Of a DNA stretch of 64,000 nt, positions 17,812 to 26,835 are shown one piece after another. Below the pieces are notes generated by a model. That model made no database searches. It was not told the DNA's origin and saw only the letters and a list, made by a program, of their open reading frames with translations. The stretch is from Segatella copri (GTDB lineage: Bacteria; Bacteroidota; Bacteroidia; Bacteroidales; Bacteroidaceae). The first letter of the stretch is position 1, and each line of letters begins with the position of its first letter. The translations under genes were made by a program, and so were the position numbers. Where the stretch lies: contig NZ_CP137557.1 of the NCBI RefSeq assembly GCF_019249655.2, positions 3,381,001 through 3,445,000 of the forward strand, read 5' to 3'.

Positions 17812-19455
17812 TCAATATTTTACGCGGATTGGTCCGGCAACAGAGTTGAATAAAAGGTCGCCATTAGCAAGATACTGAATGATGGCGTAGGCACCATTGG
17901 CCCGATTGCTCTTGCCCAAGATGGTGCGATGACGTGTGGCACCACTCTTCCAGTCAAGTCCTGTAACTTCCCAGCCCGAAGCATCGTTCCAGCCACATAC
18001 AAATACCATCTCCGACTTGGTACTTACGGCAGGAATCATACTTACAGAACTTACATCGCTGCGCGCCCACTTACTCTCCCACTTGTTCTCCTTTGTATTC
18101 CAACGTACACACTCGGTACCTTGAGGGCCTTTAACAATAGGACCAATAGCAATTACACCAATAATCTTGTCGTTTATTTCCTGATCAGTAACATTGATGT
18201 TGTTTACAACAAAGGCATCATAGCCACCTACTACAACTGACTGCTCAGACTGTATCCACTCTGTTGATGCAGGCAGACCGCACGTAACCTCATGCACTCC
18301 GGCTATACGCTTGTCGTACCCTGCCACTTGCTGTGCGCCTGAAGGGATTTCGTCACGCCAGAAAGCCACCAGTTTCATACGCTTAGAGCCATCGGTAATA
18401 ACTACCAACTTGTCCTCGTCTTGACCAAAGCCCATAAGTGTAGGCGTTGAACCTGTGCCATATCCGAGTTTGATACATGGAGCCTTCGGGCCACCATCGT
18501 AATAGGCTTGCCATGCACCATCAGCCGGAGATGTAGAGAATTTTCCGTCCTTGCAGATAAGTTTCTGCATAAGGCCTTTTCCGCCAGGTGTGCGACTGTT
18601 ACTTGCTACATAAAGACCGCCATTTTCGTCGATACAGATAGAATTGGTGAGAATCTGGTCTGATGGAAGAGCGTATGAATCCTCGATGGTAGTAAGAGCA
18701 CGATTCAGCACAAGAATTCCGTTCTGTGCAGCCACGACAAGGTGGCCGTCATAGGTCATAGTAGCACCTACGAGAGTAAAAGAGTTGAAGGTAAAGTCGG
18801 TAAGTCTAATTTGATGATCCAGCACGATACCTTCCTTGGGATTATTAGGATTGGCAAGGCGATAACGTACCATTACCTGACCTGCATTGGTGTAAGCATA
18901 GTTATCCTTGTCGCACAAGACATAATTACCGTTAGCCATAGACATTTGTGGCGCTGGGCCCAATATATCGGTAATCGTCTTAGAAAGTTCGTCGTAAGTA
19001 GCATAGTCAGCAGTCATATTTGTAAGCTGCTCCTGAGTCTTCATTGTAATCCCTGGCAAGCCAGCCTCTGCAACCCTTTCAAGCTTGCCGTCGCTGATAT
19101 CAAGATACGACACGCGATCGCTACTCATGCCCCACATATACTTGGGCGAAGTAGAAGCAAGTGTCATCAAATTCACGGGACCGCTCCATGTCATCTGACA
19201 CTTGGAAAGATCGATATTGAAAGTTCCATCCTTGACTTCATACGAGAAGGCATCCGTCTGAGCCGAATTGAAGTGCGTAATACTATACTCTTCCTGTGCA
19301 AGCCAAGGGTTAGGCTTAGGTTTTGAAACTTGTGCCAAAGGCACTTCTATTGTGCTATCGCCACCGCCACCGGCAGGAGTAGAATCTTCGGAACACGAAG
19401 TCAAAGACATAGCACCCATGGCACACGCCATTAAATAAAGATAAGATTTTTTCAT
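17812..19455 (-). CDS. Predicted lipoprotein of unknown function, probably beta-propeller
   Basis: Not recognised as a named family. A lipoprotein signal peptide with lipobox SLTSC (Cys about 21) is followed by a low-complexity linker (TPAGGGGDSTI) and about 500 residues rich in short beta-strand repeats with loops such as GGLYVASNSRTPGG and TYDGHLVVAAQNG, resembling NHL/SMP-30-like propellers. No catalytic motif is evident. Its only upstream neighbour in the same direction is a membrane AraC-type regulator, and the gap between them holds repeated GTTACA half-sites, so I infer the regulator controls this lipoprotein. It is probably anchored in an envelope membrane. Confidence 0.7.
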   Translation of the reverse strand: MKKSYLYLMACAMGAMSLTSCSEDSTPAGGGGDSTIEVPLAQVSKPKPNPWLAQEEYSITHFNSAQTDAFSYEVKDGTFNIDLSKCQMTWSGPVNLMTLASTSPKYMWGMSSDRVSYLDISDGKLERVAEAGLPGITMKTQEQLTNMTADYATYDELSKTITDILGPAPQMSMANGNYVLCDKDNYAYTNAGQVMVRYRLANPNNPKEGIVLDHQIRLTDFTFNSFTLVGATMTYDGHLVVAAQNGILVLNRALTTIEDSYALPSDQILTNSICIDENGGLYVASNSRTPGGKGLMQKLICKDGKFSTSPADGAWQAYYDGGPKAPCIKLGYGTGSTPTLMGFGQDEDKLVVITDGSKRMKLVAFWRDEIPSGAQQVAGYDKRIAGVHEVTCGLPASTEWIQSEQSVVVGGYDAFVVNNINVTDQEINDKIIGVIAIGPIVKGPQGTECVRWNTKENKWESKWARSDVSSVSMIPAVSTKSEMVFVCGWNDASGWEVTGLDWKSGATRHRTILGKSNRANGAYAIIQYLANGDLLFNSVAGPIRVKY

Positions 19456-19496
19456 TGTGAATTGTTTTTGAAAGTTTATGTTTGAAATTCCTTATG

Positions 19497-19504
19497 CAAA
19501 GATA
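19497..19504 (-). promoter_or_regulatory. -7 element for the lipoprotein gene
   Basis: Minus-strand TATCTTTG matches TAnnTTTG, 41 bp before the start codon. Candidate -33 TTTG elements are at non-ideal spacing (16 or 24), consistent with an activator-dependent promoter. Confidence 0.55.
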
Positions 19505-19568
19505 TAAAAAAATCAACCATCAAAACCTCAAAAGACATCACTTATGTGTCACTCTTGTAGAAAAGAGA

Positions 19569-19627
19569 CGTAACTATAAGAAAGGTTACACATAGCCCAT
19601 TATGTAACCTTTGTACAAAAGTTACAT
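19569..19627. promoter_or_regulatory. Cluster of GTTACA/TGTAAC half-sites, candidate AraC-type operator
   Basis: GGTTACA (19584-19590) and TGTAACC (19603-19609) form one inverted pair; ATGTAAC (19602-19608) and GTTACAT (19621-19627) form another; CGTAAC lies at 19569-19574. The cluster is 65-130 bp upstream of the predicted -7 element of the lipoprotein gene and directly after the regulator's stop codon. Confidence 0.5.
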
Positions 19628-19664
19628 CTTACCCTCAGTAGCAAACATACACATAACCAACACA

Positions 19665-20762
19665 TTATCGTTGGCGACGCCACTCGGCAGGAGTCAAACC
19701 TGTCCTTTCCTTGAACAGACGCTGAAAATACACACGCGATGAGAAACCACACTCCATAGAAACAACCTCGTTACTATATTCGGGGTGTGCTACAATGAGT
19801 GCCTTTGCCTCCTCCACACGAATACCCGAAAGCCATGTACGGAAACTCTTACCATATATGGAAGTTAGATACGAGACTACATCGGCACGATTAACCTTTA
19901 TGCGACGAGCAAACGAGGATAACGTCAAGTCGCTATCCCTAAAACCACCCTCGCTTCGCCATTTGCTTACTGCCATATCTATTTCGGCAACACGCTCAGG
20001 CACTATCTCACTAAAGACTTTAGCAGCAGCCATCTCCTCGTTAGTCTCGGCAACAATCTCTGTTACCCCCTCGGACATACTGAATCCAAGTGCCGTAAAA
20101 CTAACAATAAACAGCGAAAGCGAAATCAGTCCCAAAGGTCCAAAGACAAAGAGTAACGGTCGCGACAATATATATAGAGGCGAAATTATAGCAAAAGCAC
20201 ACACCATAAAAAGCCCAATGCGCATAGTGCTCAAGTAAGCATCTACAGGATTACCAAGTTCACTATCGAGCCGATGTTGAACATAACCAAGAACCTTAAA
20301 CGATGCCCATATATAATAAAACAAAGTAAAGAAAAAAATAGCATCAGCAACATAAAGCATAGTACCAATATGCAGACTGCCATTTGAGATAACACCCGCT
20401 ACTATGCACAACACCATAAGAGCATACCCTGCAACACCATAGCGCATAAAACTCCAACGTCCATGCCCAGCGCGCAGAATATTGAGCTGCGACCACGACA
20501 ACAATATAGCCGAAGGCGAATAAAACAGCAGATTGAACAGAACGCCCACATCGTCTCCCCGTTGTCGCCAACCAAACCGCATCTGACACACGTAGTGTAC
20601 GACAAACAATAGTAATGCCACAATAATCATCCAACGCGACTGCTCAAACTGCATGTTACGGCAAGTTATATAGCAGCGCGAAACAAACACAAAAAACATA
20701 AGCATGCCCATCACAATCATGCAGGTATATTGAAGAGCTATAAGATCTAAACAAGTATCCAT
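19665..20762 (-). CDS. Membrane-anchored AraC-family transcriptional regulator
   Basis: The N-terminal ~230 residues contain about six to seven hydrophobic helices (for example MIVMGMLMFFVFV, WMIIVALLLFVVHYV, LLFVFGPLGLISLSLFIV), and the C-terminal ~100 residues are a cytoplasmic AraC/XylS double helix-turn-helix (LTLSSFARRIKVNRADVVSY, EVVSMECGFSSRVYFQRLFK, TGLTPAEWRR). This layout suits a sensor that reads a membrane or periplasmic cue and binds DNA directly. The likely target is the adjacent lipoprotein gene. Signal unknown. Confidence 0.87.
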   Translation of the reverse strand: MDTCLDLIALQYTCMIVMGMLMFFVFVSRCYITCRNMQFEQSRWMIIVALLLFVVHYVCQMRFGWRQRGDDVGVLFNLLFYSPSAILLSWSQLNILRAGHGRWSFMRYGVAGYALMVLCIVAGVISNGSLHIGTMLYVADAIFFFTLFYYIWASFKVLGYVQHRLDSELGNPVDAYLSTMRIGLFMVCAFAIISPLYILSRPLLFVFGPLGLISLSLFIVSFTALGFSMSEGVTEIVAETNEEMAAAKVFSEIVPERVAEIDMAVSKWRSEGGFRDSDLTLSSFARRIKVNRADVVSYLTSIYGKSFRTWLSGIRVEEAKALIVAHPEYSNEVVSMECGFSSRVYFQRLFKERTGLTPAEWRRQR

Positions 20763-20911
20763 GATTATATATATCTTTAATTCCGCAACACTATAGTTTA
20801 TATTGTTTTTTAATATCCTGAGCTACAAAAAGTTGTCCAGAATTTTGCCATGTCGAAGAATTCACTTATCTTAGTGTTGCAAAAAGAAAACAAGAAAATC
20901 CAACGATAGAC

Positions 20912-21022
20912 ATGGCAAAGATAGCAATAAAATCTGAGAAACTCACTCCTTTTGGAGGAATATTTTCAATCATGGAGCAATTTGACTCCATATTGTCATC
21001 TGTAATTTCCCCTAAAACTTAA
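20912..21022 (+). pseudogene. 5' stub of an IS1380-type transposase
   Basis: A 36-codon ORF begins MAKIAIKSEKLTPFGGIFSI, which I recognise as the conserved N-terminus of Bacteroidetes IS1380-family transposases; it then changes to ISPKT and stops. The remaining ~400 residues are missing. The preceding 80 bp probably contain the element's left end and promoter. It is a leftover of an insertion that was deleted. Confidence 0.6.
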
Positions 21023-21077
21023 AGAAGTACAATAGTAATTGATGTTATTACGATTGATAATTGTTTCTAATCCTAGA

Positions 21078-21177
21078 AGAAAGTTTCGTTCAACGACGTT
21101 GAATCTACATTCAGCGACGTTGAATGCAGGTTCAGCGACGTTGAACGCACATTCAACGACGCTGAACGAAACTTTCT
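21078..21177. repeat. Four-copy 21-bp repeat array inside a large inverted repeat
   Basis: The 15-bp unit TTCARCGACGYTGAA starts at 21089, 21110, 21131 and 21152, an exact 21-bp period with 6-bp variable spacers. Each unit is itself an almost perfect dyad. The outer flanks AGAAAGTTTCGTTCA (21078-21092) and 21163-21177 are perfect inverted repeats, so the block can fold as one structure. In one frame it reads as heptapeptides (FNDVEST, FSDVECR, FSDVERT, FNDAERN) but has no start codon. See the related array at 37558-37657. Confidence 0.9.
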
Positions 21178-21240
21178 ATTAGGCAAAAGCACATTTTTTC
21201 CTAATAACAACCAAGACTTTTCCTAAGATTAACACAAAAA

Positions 21241-21325
21241 TAATACAGGAAGGAGGGAGAAAGGAGAGAAAAGGAGGGAAGAAAAGAGAGAAAGGAGATA
21301 AAGGAGAAAGGTATAAGGAAATGAG
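21241..21325. repeat. Polypurine tract with degenerate GGAGAAA units
   Basis: About 85 bases almost entirely A/G, with repeated GGAG and GAAAG words. It lies between the 21-bp repeat array and the CoA-transferase 3' end. No coding or promoter sense is evident. Confidence 0.7.
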
Positions 21326-21334
21326 ATAAGGGGC

Positions 21335-21369
21335 ATAAACGAAGAAAACGACATGTTTTCTTCGTTTAT
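21335..21369 (-). terminator. Perfect 15-bp hairpin downstream of the CoA-transferase
   Basis: ATAAACGAAGAAAAC (21335-21349) pairs perfectly with 21355-21369 across a 5-base loop, 40 bp beyond the minus-strand gene's stop. The stem is AT-rich and no long T run follows, so it is a likely but not classic terminator. Confidence 0.55.
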
Positions 21370-21409
21370 ATTCGCTCAAGCTGGTGAATCTGGCTAAAAG
21401 CCCTATCTT

Positions 21410-22915
21410 TTATTTCAGATATTCTCCGAAATCAGTCAATCTCATATCGCCCTTCTTCAGGAAGGTATCGTGCATGGCGAGGGCGGCACGCATGCTCTGT
21501 GGCTCGTGTCCCTTCTCGGCAAACTTCAGATACTCACGGAGCATAGGGCGATAATCCGGATGCGCACAGTTTTCGATAATCTCCTTGGCACGGCGCAAAG
21601 GACCCTTGCCACGAAGATCGGCTACTCCCTGCTCAGTAACGATCACATCCACATCGTGTTCGGTGCTGTCCACGTGACTGCACATCGGAACAATGGCAGA
21701 GATGCAACCGTTCTTGGTGGTACTCTGCGTGGTGAAGATAGAGATGTAGCCATTGCGCTCGTAGTCGCAGGAGCCGCCGATACCATTCATCAGCTTGCTG
21801 CCGCAGATATGGCTGGAGTTCTCGTTGCCATAGATATCGCACTCGATGGCGGTGTTCATGGCGATAACACCCAGTCGGCGGATGACCTCAGGAGAGTTCG
21901 AAATCTCGCTCTGGCGGATGGTGAGATGCTTCTTGAAGTAATCAATATCATCATACACTTCTTTCAATGTATCGTTGGTTACGGTGAGCGAAGAGCAGGA
22001 AGCATCCTTGATTCTTCCCTCGCGCATGTATTTCACCACGGCATCCTGAACCACCTCGGTATAGACGCTGAATACTGGCACGTTAGGATTCTGTCCCAAA
22101 GCCTCAAGAACGGCATTGGAAGTTACGCCCACTCCGCTCTGCAAAGGCAGGAACTGAGGAGGAATATGTCCCTTCTTCAAGTCGCTGACCAAGAAATCAG
22201 CCACATTATGTCCCATCTGTTCCGTCACAGGGTCGAGTGGCTTGAAGGCACGCGCCTCCTCCGGGATGTTGCATTCCACTACACCGATAATCTTATGTGC
22301 ATCAATCTCCACGTATTCCTTACCTATTCTATCGCCCACATTCAATATAGGAATAGGTGTGCGGAATGGGCATTCTGCTATCTCATACACATCGTGCAGA
22401 TAGCGGGAAGCAGGACTGTGGAAAGTATTCTTCTCAATGAGCACCTTCTTGGCAAGGCGGACGATGGTAGGAACGATGCCGCCGGCAGAGGTAAGGAATG
22501 CCTTGCAGGTGGTTTCGCCTTCTTCCAAATCAGAAACCTCGATGATGGCAAGGTCTATCTCGCCATAGAAACCACGGCGCAGGCGCTCAGCCATGTGACC
22601 GAGGTGCATATCCTCGTAATCGATTTCACCGAGATTGGTATGGGTGCGGAAATCCTTGTTGGTAGAAAATGGCGCACGGAACTTGATGGCATGGGCTGCT
22701 GCCATGTCACCTTCGATACTCTGCGAGGTAGAAGCACCCGTGAGGATGCCCACCTGGAATGGTCTGCCTGCCTCGTGCTCAGCCACGGCTCTCTTGGAGA
22801 GTTCGCGGAAGGTTGCCTTAGGCACGCCGTTTGGTGTGAAACCACTCAATCCGATTGTATCTTGATCGTTAATCATCGCTGCCGCTTCGGCAGCACTCAA
22901 TCTTGTATATGCCAT
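21410..22915 (-). CDS. Acetyl-CoA hydrolase/transferase family, probable succinyl-CoA:acetate CoA-transferase
   Basis: Moves CoA between succinyl/propionyl-CoA and acetate, a step in succinate/propionate-acetate fermentation. The catalytic Glu that forms the glutamyl-CoA thioester is Glu287 in VFSVYTEVVQD. Other family motifs are GLSGFTPNGVPK near the N-terminus, CGSKLMNGIGGSCDY and VTEQGVADLRGKGP near the C-terminus. The 501-aa length matches AarC/Cat1-type transferases. It is monocistronic, with a -7 element TAACTTTG on the minus strand at 22991-22998. Substrate preference is inferred. Confidence 0.9.
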   Translation of the reverse strand: MAYTRLSAAEAAAMINDQDTIGLSGFTPNGVPKATFRELSKRAVAEHEAGRPFQVGILTGASTSQSIEGDMAAAHAIKFRAPFSTNKDFRTHTNLGEIDYEDMHLGHMAERLRRGFYGEIDLAIIEVSDLEEGETTCKAFLTSAGGIVPTIVRLAKKVLIEKNTFHSPASRYLHDVYEIAECPFRTPIPILNVGDRIGKEYVEIDAHKIIGVVECNIPEEARAFKPLDPVTEQMGHNVADFLVSDLKKGHIPPQFLPLQSGVGVTSNAVLEALGQNPNVPVFSVYTEVVQDAVVKYMREGRIKDASCSSLTVTNDTLKEVYDDIDYFKKHLTIRQSEISNSPEVIRRLGVIAMNTAIECDIYGNENSSHICGSKLMNGIGGSCDYERNGYISIFTTQSTTKNGCISAIVPMCSHVDSTEHDVDVIVTEQGVADLRGKGPLRRAKEIIENCAHPDYRPMLREYLKFAEKGHEPQSMRAALAMHDTFLKKGDMRLTDFGEYLK

Positions 22916-23357
22916 TTTCTAACTTACTTTTAATACTCATTAGCGGAATTGATAGCCGCATGCTAAATAATTGATAACTGTTTGCGGTTGCAAAGTTACA
23001 CATTATTTTCGATATACGCTAATAATTTGATAATTTTATGCAAATACCAGGCAAAAAACTTACGAATAGTGAATAGATATACAGAAACTGCTTACTTTAT
23101 GCAAAAAGATAGCGGAATCAAGAAGACTTCCAATACTTCCCAAATCCCTTTTTCTGTTATGCCATGCCCAATCTGTGCGCTTAAAGTGGCTCTAATATAG
23201 CAGCATCATACAGAGAGAATTGACCATGGAAAATCTGTTCCTTTAGTATTTTCGAGGAATTTAATAACATTTTGCGAATGATTTGTCGGATATATCAGAA
23301 AAATGAGTTAACTTTGCACTCAAAATATAAATAATATAAAAATAAGGTTCATACAAA
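22916..23357. other. Divergent intergenic region between the CoA-transferase and cysS
   Basis: Contains the minus-strand -7 TAACTTTG (22991-22998) for the CoA-transferase and the cysS promoter at the right end. The 200 bases between hold only a low-quality 72-codon ORF (22982-23200) that overlaps the first promoter and looks like chance. No strong repeat or RNA structure seen. Confidence 0.5.
23282..23316 (+). promoter_or_regulatory. cysS promoter
   Basis: TTTG (23282-23285) and TAACTTTG (23309-23316) are 23 bases apart, at the long end of the Bacteroidetes range. The start codon is 41 bp further. Confidence 0.5.
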
Positions 23358-24848
23358 ATGGAACAGAAATTATTGATCTATAACACTCTCACTCGTACGA
23401 AAGAGAGATTCACTCCGCTCCACGCTCCTAACGTGGGCATGTATGTTTGTGGCCCTACCGTGTATGGCGATCCGCATCTCGGTCATGCACGACCAGCCAT
23501 TACATTCGATATACTCTTCCGCTATCTCAAGCACCTGGGCTATAAGGTTCGCTACGTTAGAAACATCACTGACGTGGGCCACCTGGAGCACGATGCTGAT
23601 GAGGGCGACGACAAGATTGAGAAGAAGGCTCGCCTGGAGCAGTTGGAGCCAATGGAGATTGCGCAGTACTACACCAACCGCTACCACGATGCCATGGAGG
23701 CGCTGAACGTGCTCCCTCCTAGCATTGAGCCTCATGCCACAGGCCATATCATCGAGCAGGAAAAACTGGTTCAGGAAATCCTGGACAATGGCTATGCCTA
23801 CGAGAGCAACGGCTCTATCTACTTCGACATCGAGAAGTATAACAAGGATCATAAGTACGGTATCCTCTCCGGACGTAACCTGGAGAACGTGATCAACGAG
23901 AGCCGCGAGCTGGCTGGTATCGGCGAGAAGAAGAACCAGGCTGACTTCGCCCTCTGGAAGAAGGCTTCACCTGAGCACATCATGCGCTGGCCTAGTCCTT
24001 GGAGCGATGGATTCCCTGGCTGGCACTGCGAGTGTACAGCGATGGGCAGAAAGTACTTGGGTAGCCACTTCGATATTCATGGTGGCGGCATGGATTTGAT
24101 TTTCCCTCACCATGAGTGCGAGATTGCGCAGGCTGTGGCTTCTCAGGGCGACCAGATGGTTCATTACTGGATGCACAACAATATGATTACCATCAACGGT
24201 CAGAAGATGGGTAAGAGTCTTGGCAACTTCATCACTTTGGAGCAGTTCTTCACTGGCAATCACGACAGTCTGGAGCAGGCTTATTCGCCAATGACCATCC
24301 GTTTCTTCATCCTCTCTGCCCACTACCGCAGCACCGTAGACTTCTCTAACGATGCCTTGAAGGCTAGCCAGAAGGGATTGGAGCGCCTGATGAATGGTTT
24401 GAACGACCTGGAGCGTGTACCTGTGGCTAAGCAGAGCGATGAGCAGGTGAAGAAGTTGGTAAGCGAGTTGCGCCAGCGCTGCTACGATGCGATGAACGAT
24501 GACTTCCAGACTCAGCTCGTCATCAGCTATCTCTTCGAGGCTTGCCACGTAATAAACACAGCCCTCGACCACAAGGCAAACATCTCTGCCGAAGACCTGA
24601 AGGAGCTTTCAGATACCATGCAGCTCTTCACCTTCGACCTTCTCGGCTTGAAGAGCGAGAAGGGAGCCAACAATGATGCTCGTGAAGAGGCTTATGGCAA
24701 GGTAGTAGATATGGTTCTCGACCTGCGTGCCAAGGCAAAGGCGGCCAAGGATTGGGCTACCAGCGACCAAATTCGCGATGCCCTGGCAGAAGCTGGCTTC
24801 GAGGTAAAGGACACCAAGGATGGTGTTACCTGGAAATTGAACAAATAA
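23358..24848 (+). CDS. cysS: Cysteinyl-tRNA synthetase
   Basis: Class I synthetase charging tRNA-Cys. The HIGH-type motif is PHLGHA (about 39-44), preceded by zinc ligand Cys31 in [11 protein letters not shown]. The KMSKS-type motif is [16 protein letters not shown] and HHECEIAQA contain the other zinc-site cysteines and histidines. At 496 aa it is complete, ending WKLNK. Followed at once by a dispersed hairpin element that probably ends transcription. Confidence 0.97.
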   Translation: MEQKLLIYNTLTRTKERFTPLHAPNVGMYVCGPTVYGDPHLGHARPAITFDILFRYLKHLGYKVRYVRNITDVGHLEHDADEGDDKIEKKARLEQLEPMEIAQYYTNRYHDAMEALNVLPPSIEPHATGHIIEQEKLVQEILDNGYAYESNGSIYFDIEKYNKDHKYGILSGRNLENVINESRELAGIGEKKNQADFALWKKASPEHIMRWPSPWSDGFPGWHCECTAMGRKYLGSHFDIHGGGMDLIFPHHECEIAQAVASQGDQMVHYWMHNNMITINGQKMGKSLGNFITLEQFFTGNHDSLEQAYSPMTIRFFILSAHYRSTVDFSNDALKASQKGLERLMNGLNDLERVPVAKQSDEQVKKLVSELRQRCYDAMNDDFQTQLVISYLFEACHVINTALDHKANISAEDLKELSDTMQLFTFDLLGLKSEKGANNDAREEAYGKVVDMVLDLRAKAKAAKDWATSDQIRDALAEAGFEVKDTKDGVTWKLNK

Positions 24849-24852
24849 TTTT

Positions 24853-24957
24853 TTAGGCACGGATTACACGGATTACACGGATTTTCTACCATAGTATAAA
24901 TATGGTTTATTGGCATTAGCGCCATAAATCCGTGTAATCCGTGTAATCCGTGCCTAA
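24853..24957. repeat. Dispersed hairpin element, copy 1 (32-bp perfect inverted repeat)
   Basis: Arms 24853-24884 and 24926-24957 are perfect inverted repeats built from GGATTACAC units with AGGCAC at the tips. The 41-base centre has nested hairpins (ACCATA/TATGGT and TGGC/GCCA). It fills the gap between the converging 3' ends of cysS and the metallophosphoesterase, so it could serve as a two-way terminator. A related inverted copy lies at 55369-55473. Confidence 0.9.
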
Positions 24958-24975
24958 ATTACAACTTTTCGTGCC

Positions 24976-26820
24976 TTAATTATCTTTCTTCTTTGCAGCA
25001 AGTGAATCTTTCTGCCTGTTCAACAAGGAATCCCGCAACATCTTATCTTTCTTACTCTTATACTCCTTATACTCTTTTTCGTAATAATGGGCATAATTGG
25101 CGAAAGGCTCGGTTATCGCCTCGTCGCTCGATGCCGTATAGGTATTTCCATATGGATCGGATGCTTTGATGATGATTCTGGCATTCGGATTCCTAGGAGT
25201 ATAATAATAAAGGTGGTTCATGATGAGATAACCATTTCCCTTGCTCACGAACCGATAGGATACACTCTCGCTGTATTTATGATGATAGCCGGCTGCAAAG
25301 GCATCCTGCCCCTTGCTGCTGATGCGGCGCATCAGATATTCCTTGCCATCCTCTACGGCTACCACACGCCAGTGACTGGTGGCATTGAAGACATTGGCTA
25401 CCAGGATATTCCTGTTGTTTGCCAACTGCCAGTCCTTGGCATATTTCTCGCCGTTGAAATCGGTCTGGGCACGGAAGATGGTCATCTGCTTGCTCTTATC
25501 CCAGAAGGTTCCCTTGTAATAGCAGTTGCTGATGCTGGTACCCACAAAGCTATAGACATAATATCCGTTCGGGGTACCGCAGATGTTGATGTTCGACTGC
25601 CAGATATTGCCACAGGCAGCAGCATGACAATGCTCCATCACATCCTCGCCCTGATAATTGATCTCGTGGTTGCAGGCAAAATGAGTATGGCCGCAGAAGA
25701 GCTCATATCCCCCCTTGAATGGCTTCAAAAGAGATAACAGCAGCGAGAGACGGGAAGAGGAATAATGCCCCTGCTCATTGGCATTGGTCAGCGGCTTCGC
25801 CTTGCTGAAAGGCGCATTGCCGAAGGTGAACGGGATATGATAGCAGAGCACCACCTTCATATCCTTTGGCGTGAGGGCCAAATCCTGCTTCAGCCATTTC
25901 ACCTGGCGCTCACGCAGTTCGCCCGGCGAATAATAGGCCATTCCACGATGGAAAAAGCAGTTGTTGATACAGACGTAATGCACATCGCCACGATTGAAGG
26001 AAAAATCGGTGGGTCCGAAATTCTCTTCCCATTTGCGGCGGTAGAGTGCCTTGCCATCCTGGTCGTGATTGCCGATAACGGAGAAAAGGCGCATCTCGGA
26101 AGAACCCAATGCCTGGCGTATCTGACGCTCCAGCTTGGCGTTGTAGCCGCCATAATACTGCACGTCATCACCCATGCTGAGTCCATAGACGGGAGTACCG
26201 GCAGGAAGACTCTTGATGGTCTGTTTGATATCTGCCATGGTTTGGGTGGTGAATCTTTCTACATCGCTCTTCTTGATGGGATTATCATTCGGAGAAGTAT
26301 AGTAGGGGCTGTAGGCATTGGTAACCTGCGGGTCGCCGATGACTATCATCTTATAATGCGTCTCCTTGCCGCCAGGCAATCTGCGCAGCGTAAAATTATA
26401 GATTTTCTTCTTCTTGGATACAGTTTGGTAGAAATAAGCCGTGCGGTCGGTTGCCGAATGGGTAGGTACCTCGCAATCGGCAGGCACGGAATAATAGATG
26501 AAGCGAGCCAAACTGTCTCGCTTCATCTTATATCTTCCGTGGGAATCGGTCTTTACGCAGTTGAATCCATCGCTCACGATGACTCCAGCCACTCCCCTTC
26601 CCTCGGTATCTTTCAAGGTACCTGATATTCTGAAATCCGGCTTTGCTACAGGCTTCTTCTTCAGCGTATCAGCCACCTGCGGCTTCTGCCTGTTCACCAG
26701 CACGGGAACCTTGACAGGAAGCTTATCTGCATGTTTGAGAAGACGCAAGGTAACTCCTATTGCCACGAGAACGCAGCAAACGAAGACGATGATACCTGTA
26801 TAAATCTGATTTCTTTTCAT
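24976..26820 (-). CDS. Calcineurin-like metallophosphoesterase with N- and C-terminal beta domains
   Basis: Envelope phosphoesterase anchored by one N-terminal membrane helix (IYTGIIVFVCCVLVAIGVTL). Residues about 62-150 form a transthyretin-like domain (GTLKDTEGRGVAGVIVSDG). The catalytic metallophosphatase core follows with GDPQVT, GDDVQ, GNHDQDG, CYHIPF and GHTHF, the full set of metal ligands. A C-terminal all-beta domain and a Lys-rich tail complete the MetallophosN-Metallophos-MetallophosC architecture. The substrate is unknown. It is last in a three-gene operon, 15 bp behind the DUF3108 gene. Confidence 0.9.
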   Translation of the reverse strand: MKRNQIYTGIIVFVCCVLVAIGVTLRLLKHADKLPVKVPVLVNRQKPQVADTLKKKPVAKPDFRISGTLKDTEGRGVAGVIVSDGFNCVKTDSHGRYKMKRDSLARFIYYSVPADCEVPTHSATDRTAYFYQTVSKKKKIYNFTLRRLPGGKETHYKMIVIGDPQVTNAYSPYYTSPNDNPIKKSDVERFTTQTMADIKQTIKSLPAGTPVYGLSMGDDVQYYGGYNAKLERQIRQALGSSEMRLFSVIGNHDQDGKALYRRKWEENFGPTDFSFNRGDVHYVCINNCFFHRGMAYYSPGELRERQVKWLKQDLALTPKDMKVVLCYHIPFTFGNAPFSKAKPLTNANEQGHYSSSRLSLLLSLLKPFKGGYELFCGHTHFACNHEINYQGEDVMEHCHAAACGNIWQSNINICGTPNGYYVYSFVGTSISNCYYKGTFWDKSKQMTIFRAQTDFNGEKYAKDWQLANNRNILVANVFNATSHWRVVAVEDGKEYLMRRISSKGQDAFAAGYHHKYSESVSYRFVSKGNGYLIMNHLYYYTPRNPNARIIIKASDPYGNTYTASSDEAITEPFANYAHYYEKEYKEYKSKKDKMLRDSLLNRQKDSLAAKKKDN

Positions 26821-26835
26821 TTACCTTCGAGATTT

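Noticed and set aside
21089..21166. CRISPR array
   Set aside because: Spacers are only 6 bp, repeats are 15-bp dyads, and no cas genes are present; the same applies to 37558-37657.
21077..21226. Heptapeptide-repeat protein encoded by the 21-bp array
   Set aside because: The frame is open but has no ATG, GTG or TTG start ahead of the repeats; dyad symmetry alone explains the repeated F and E codons.
21470..22933. 487-codon frame opposite the CoA-transferase
   Set aside because: The minus-strand product has full CoA-transferase motifs including Glu287; the plus frame is a shadow.
22982..23200. 72-codon frame between the CoA-transferase and cysS
   Set aside because: Overlaps the -7 element of the opposite gene and has no recognisable domain.
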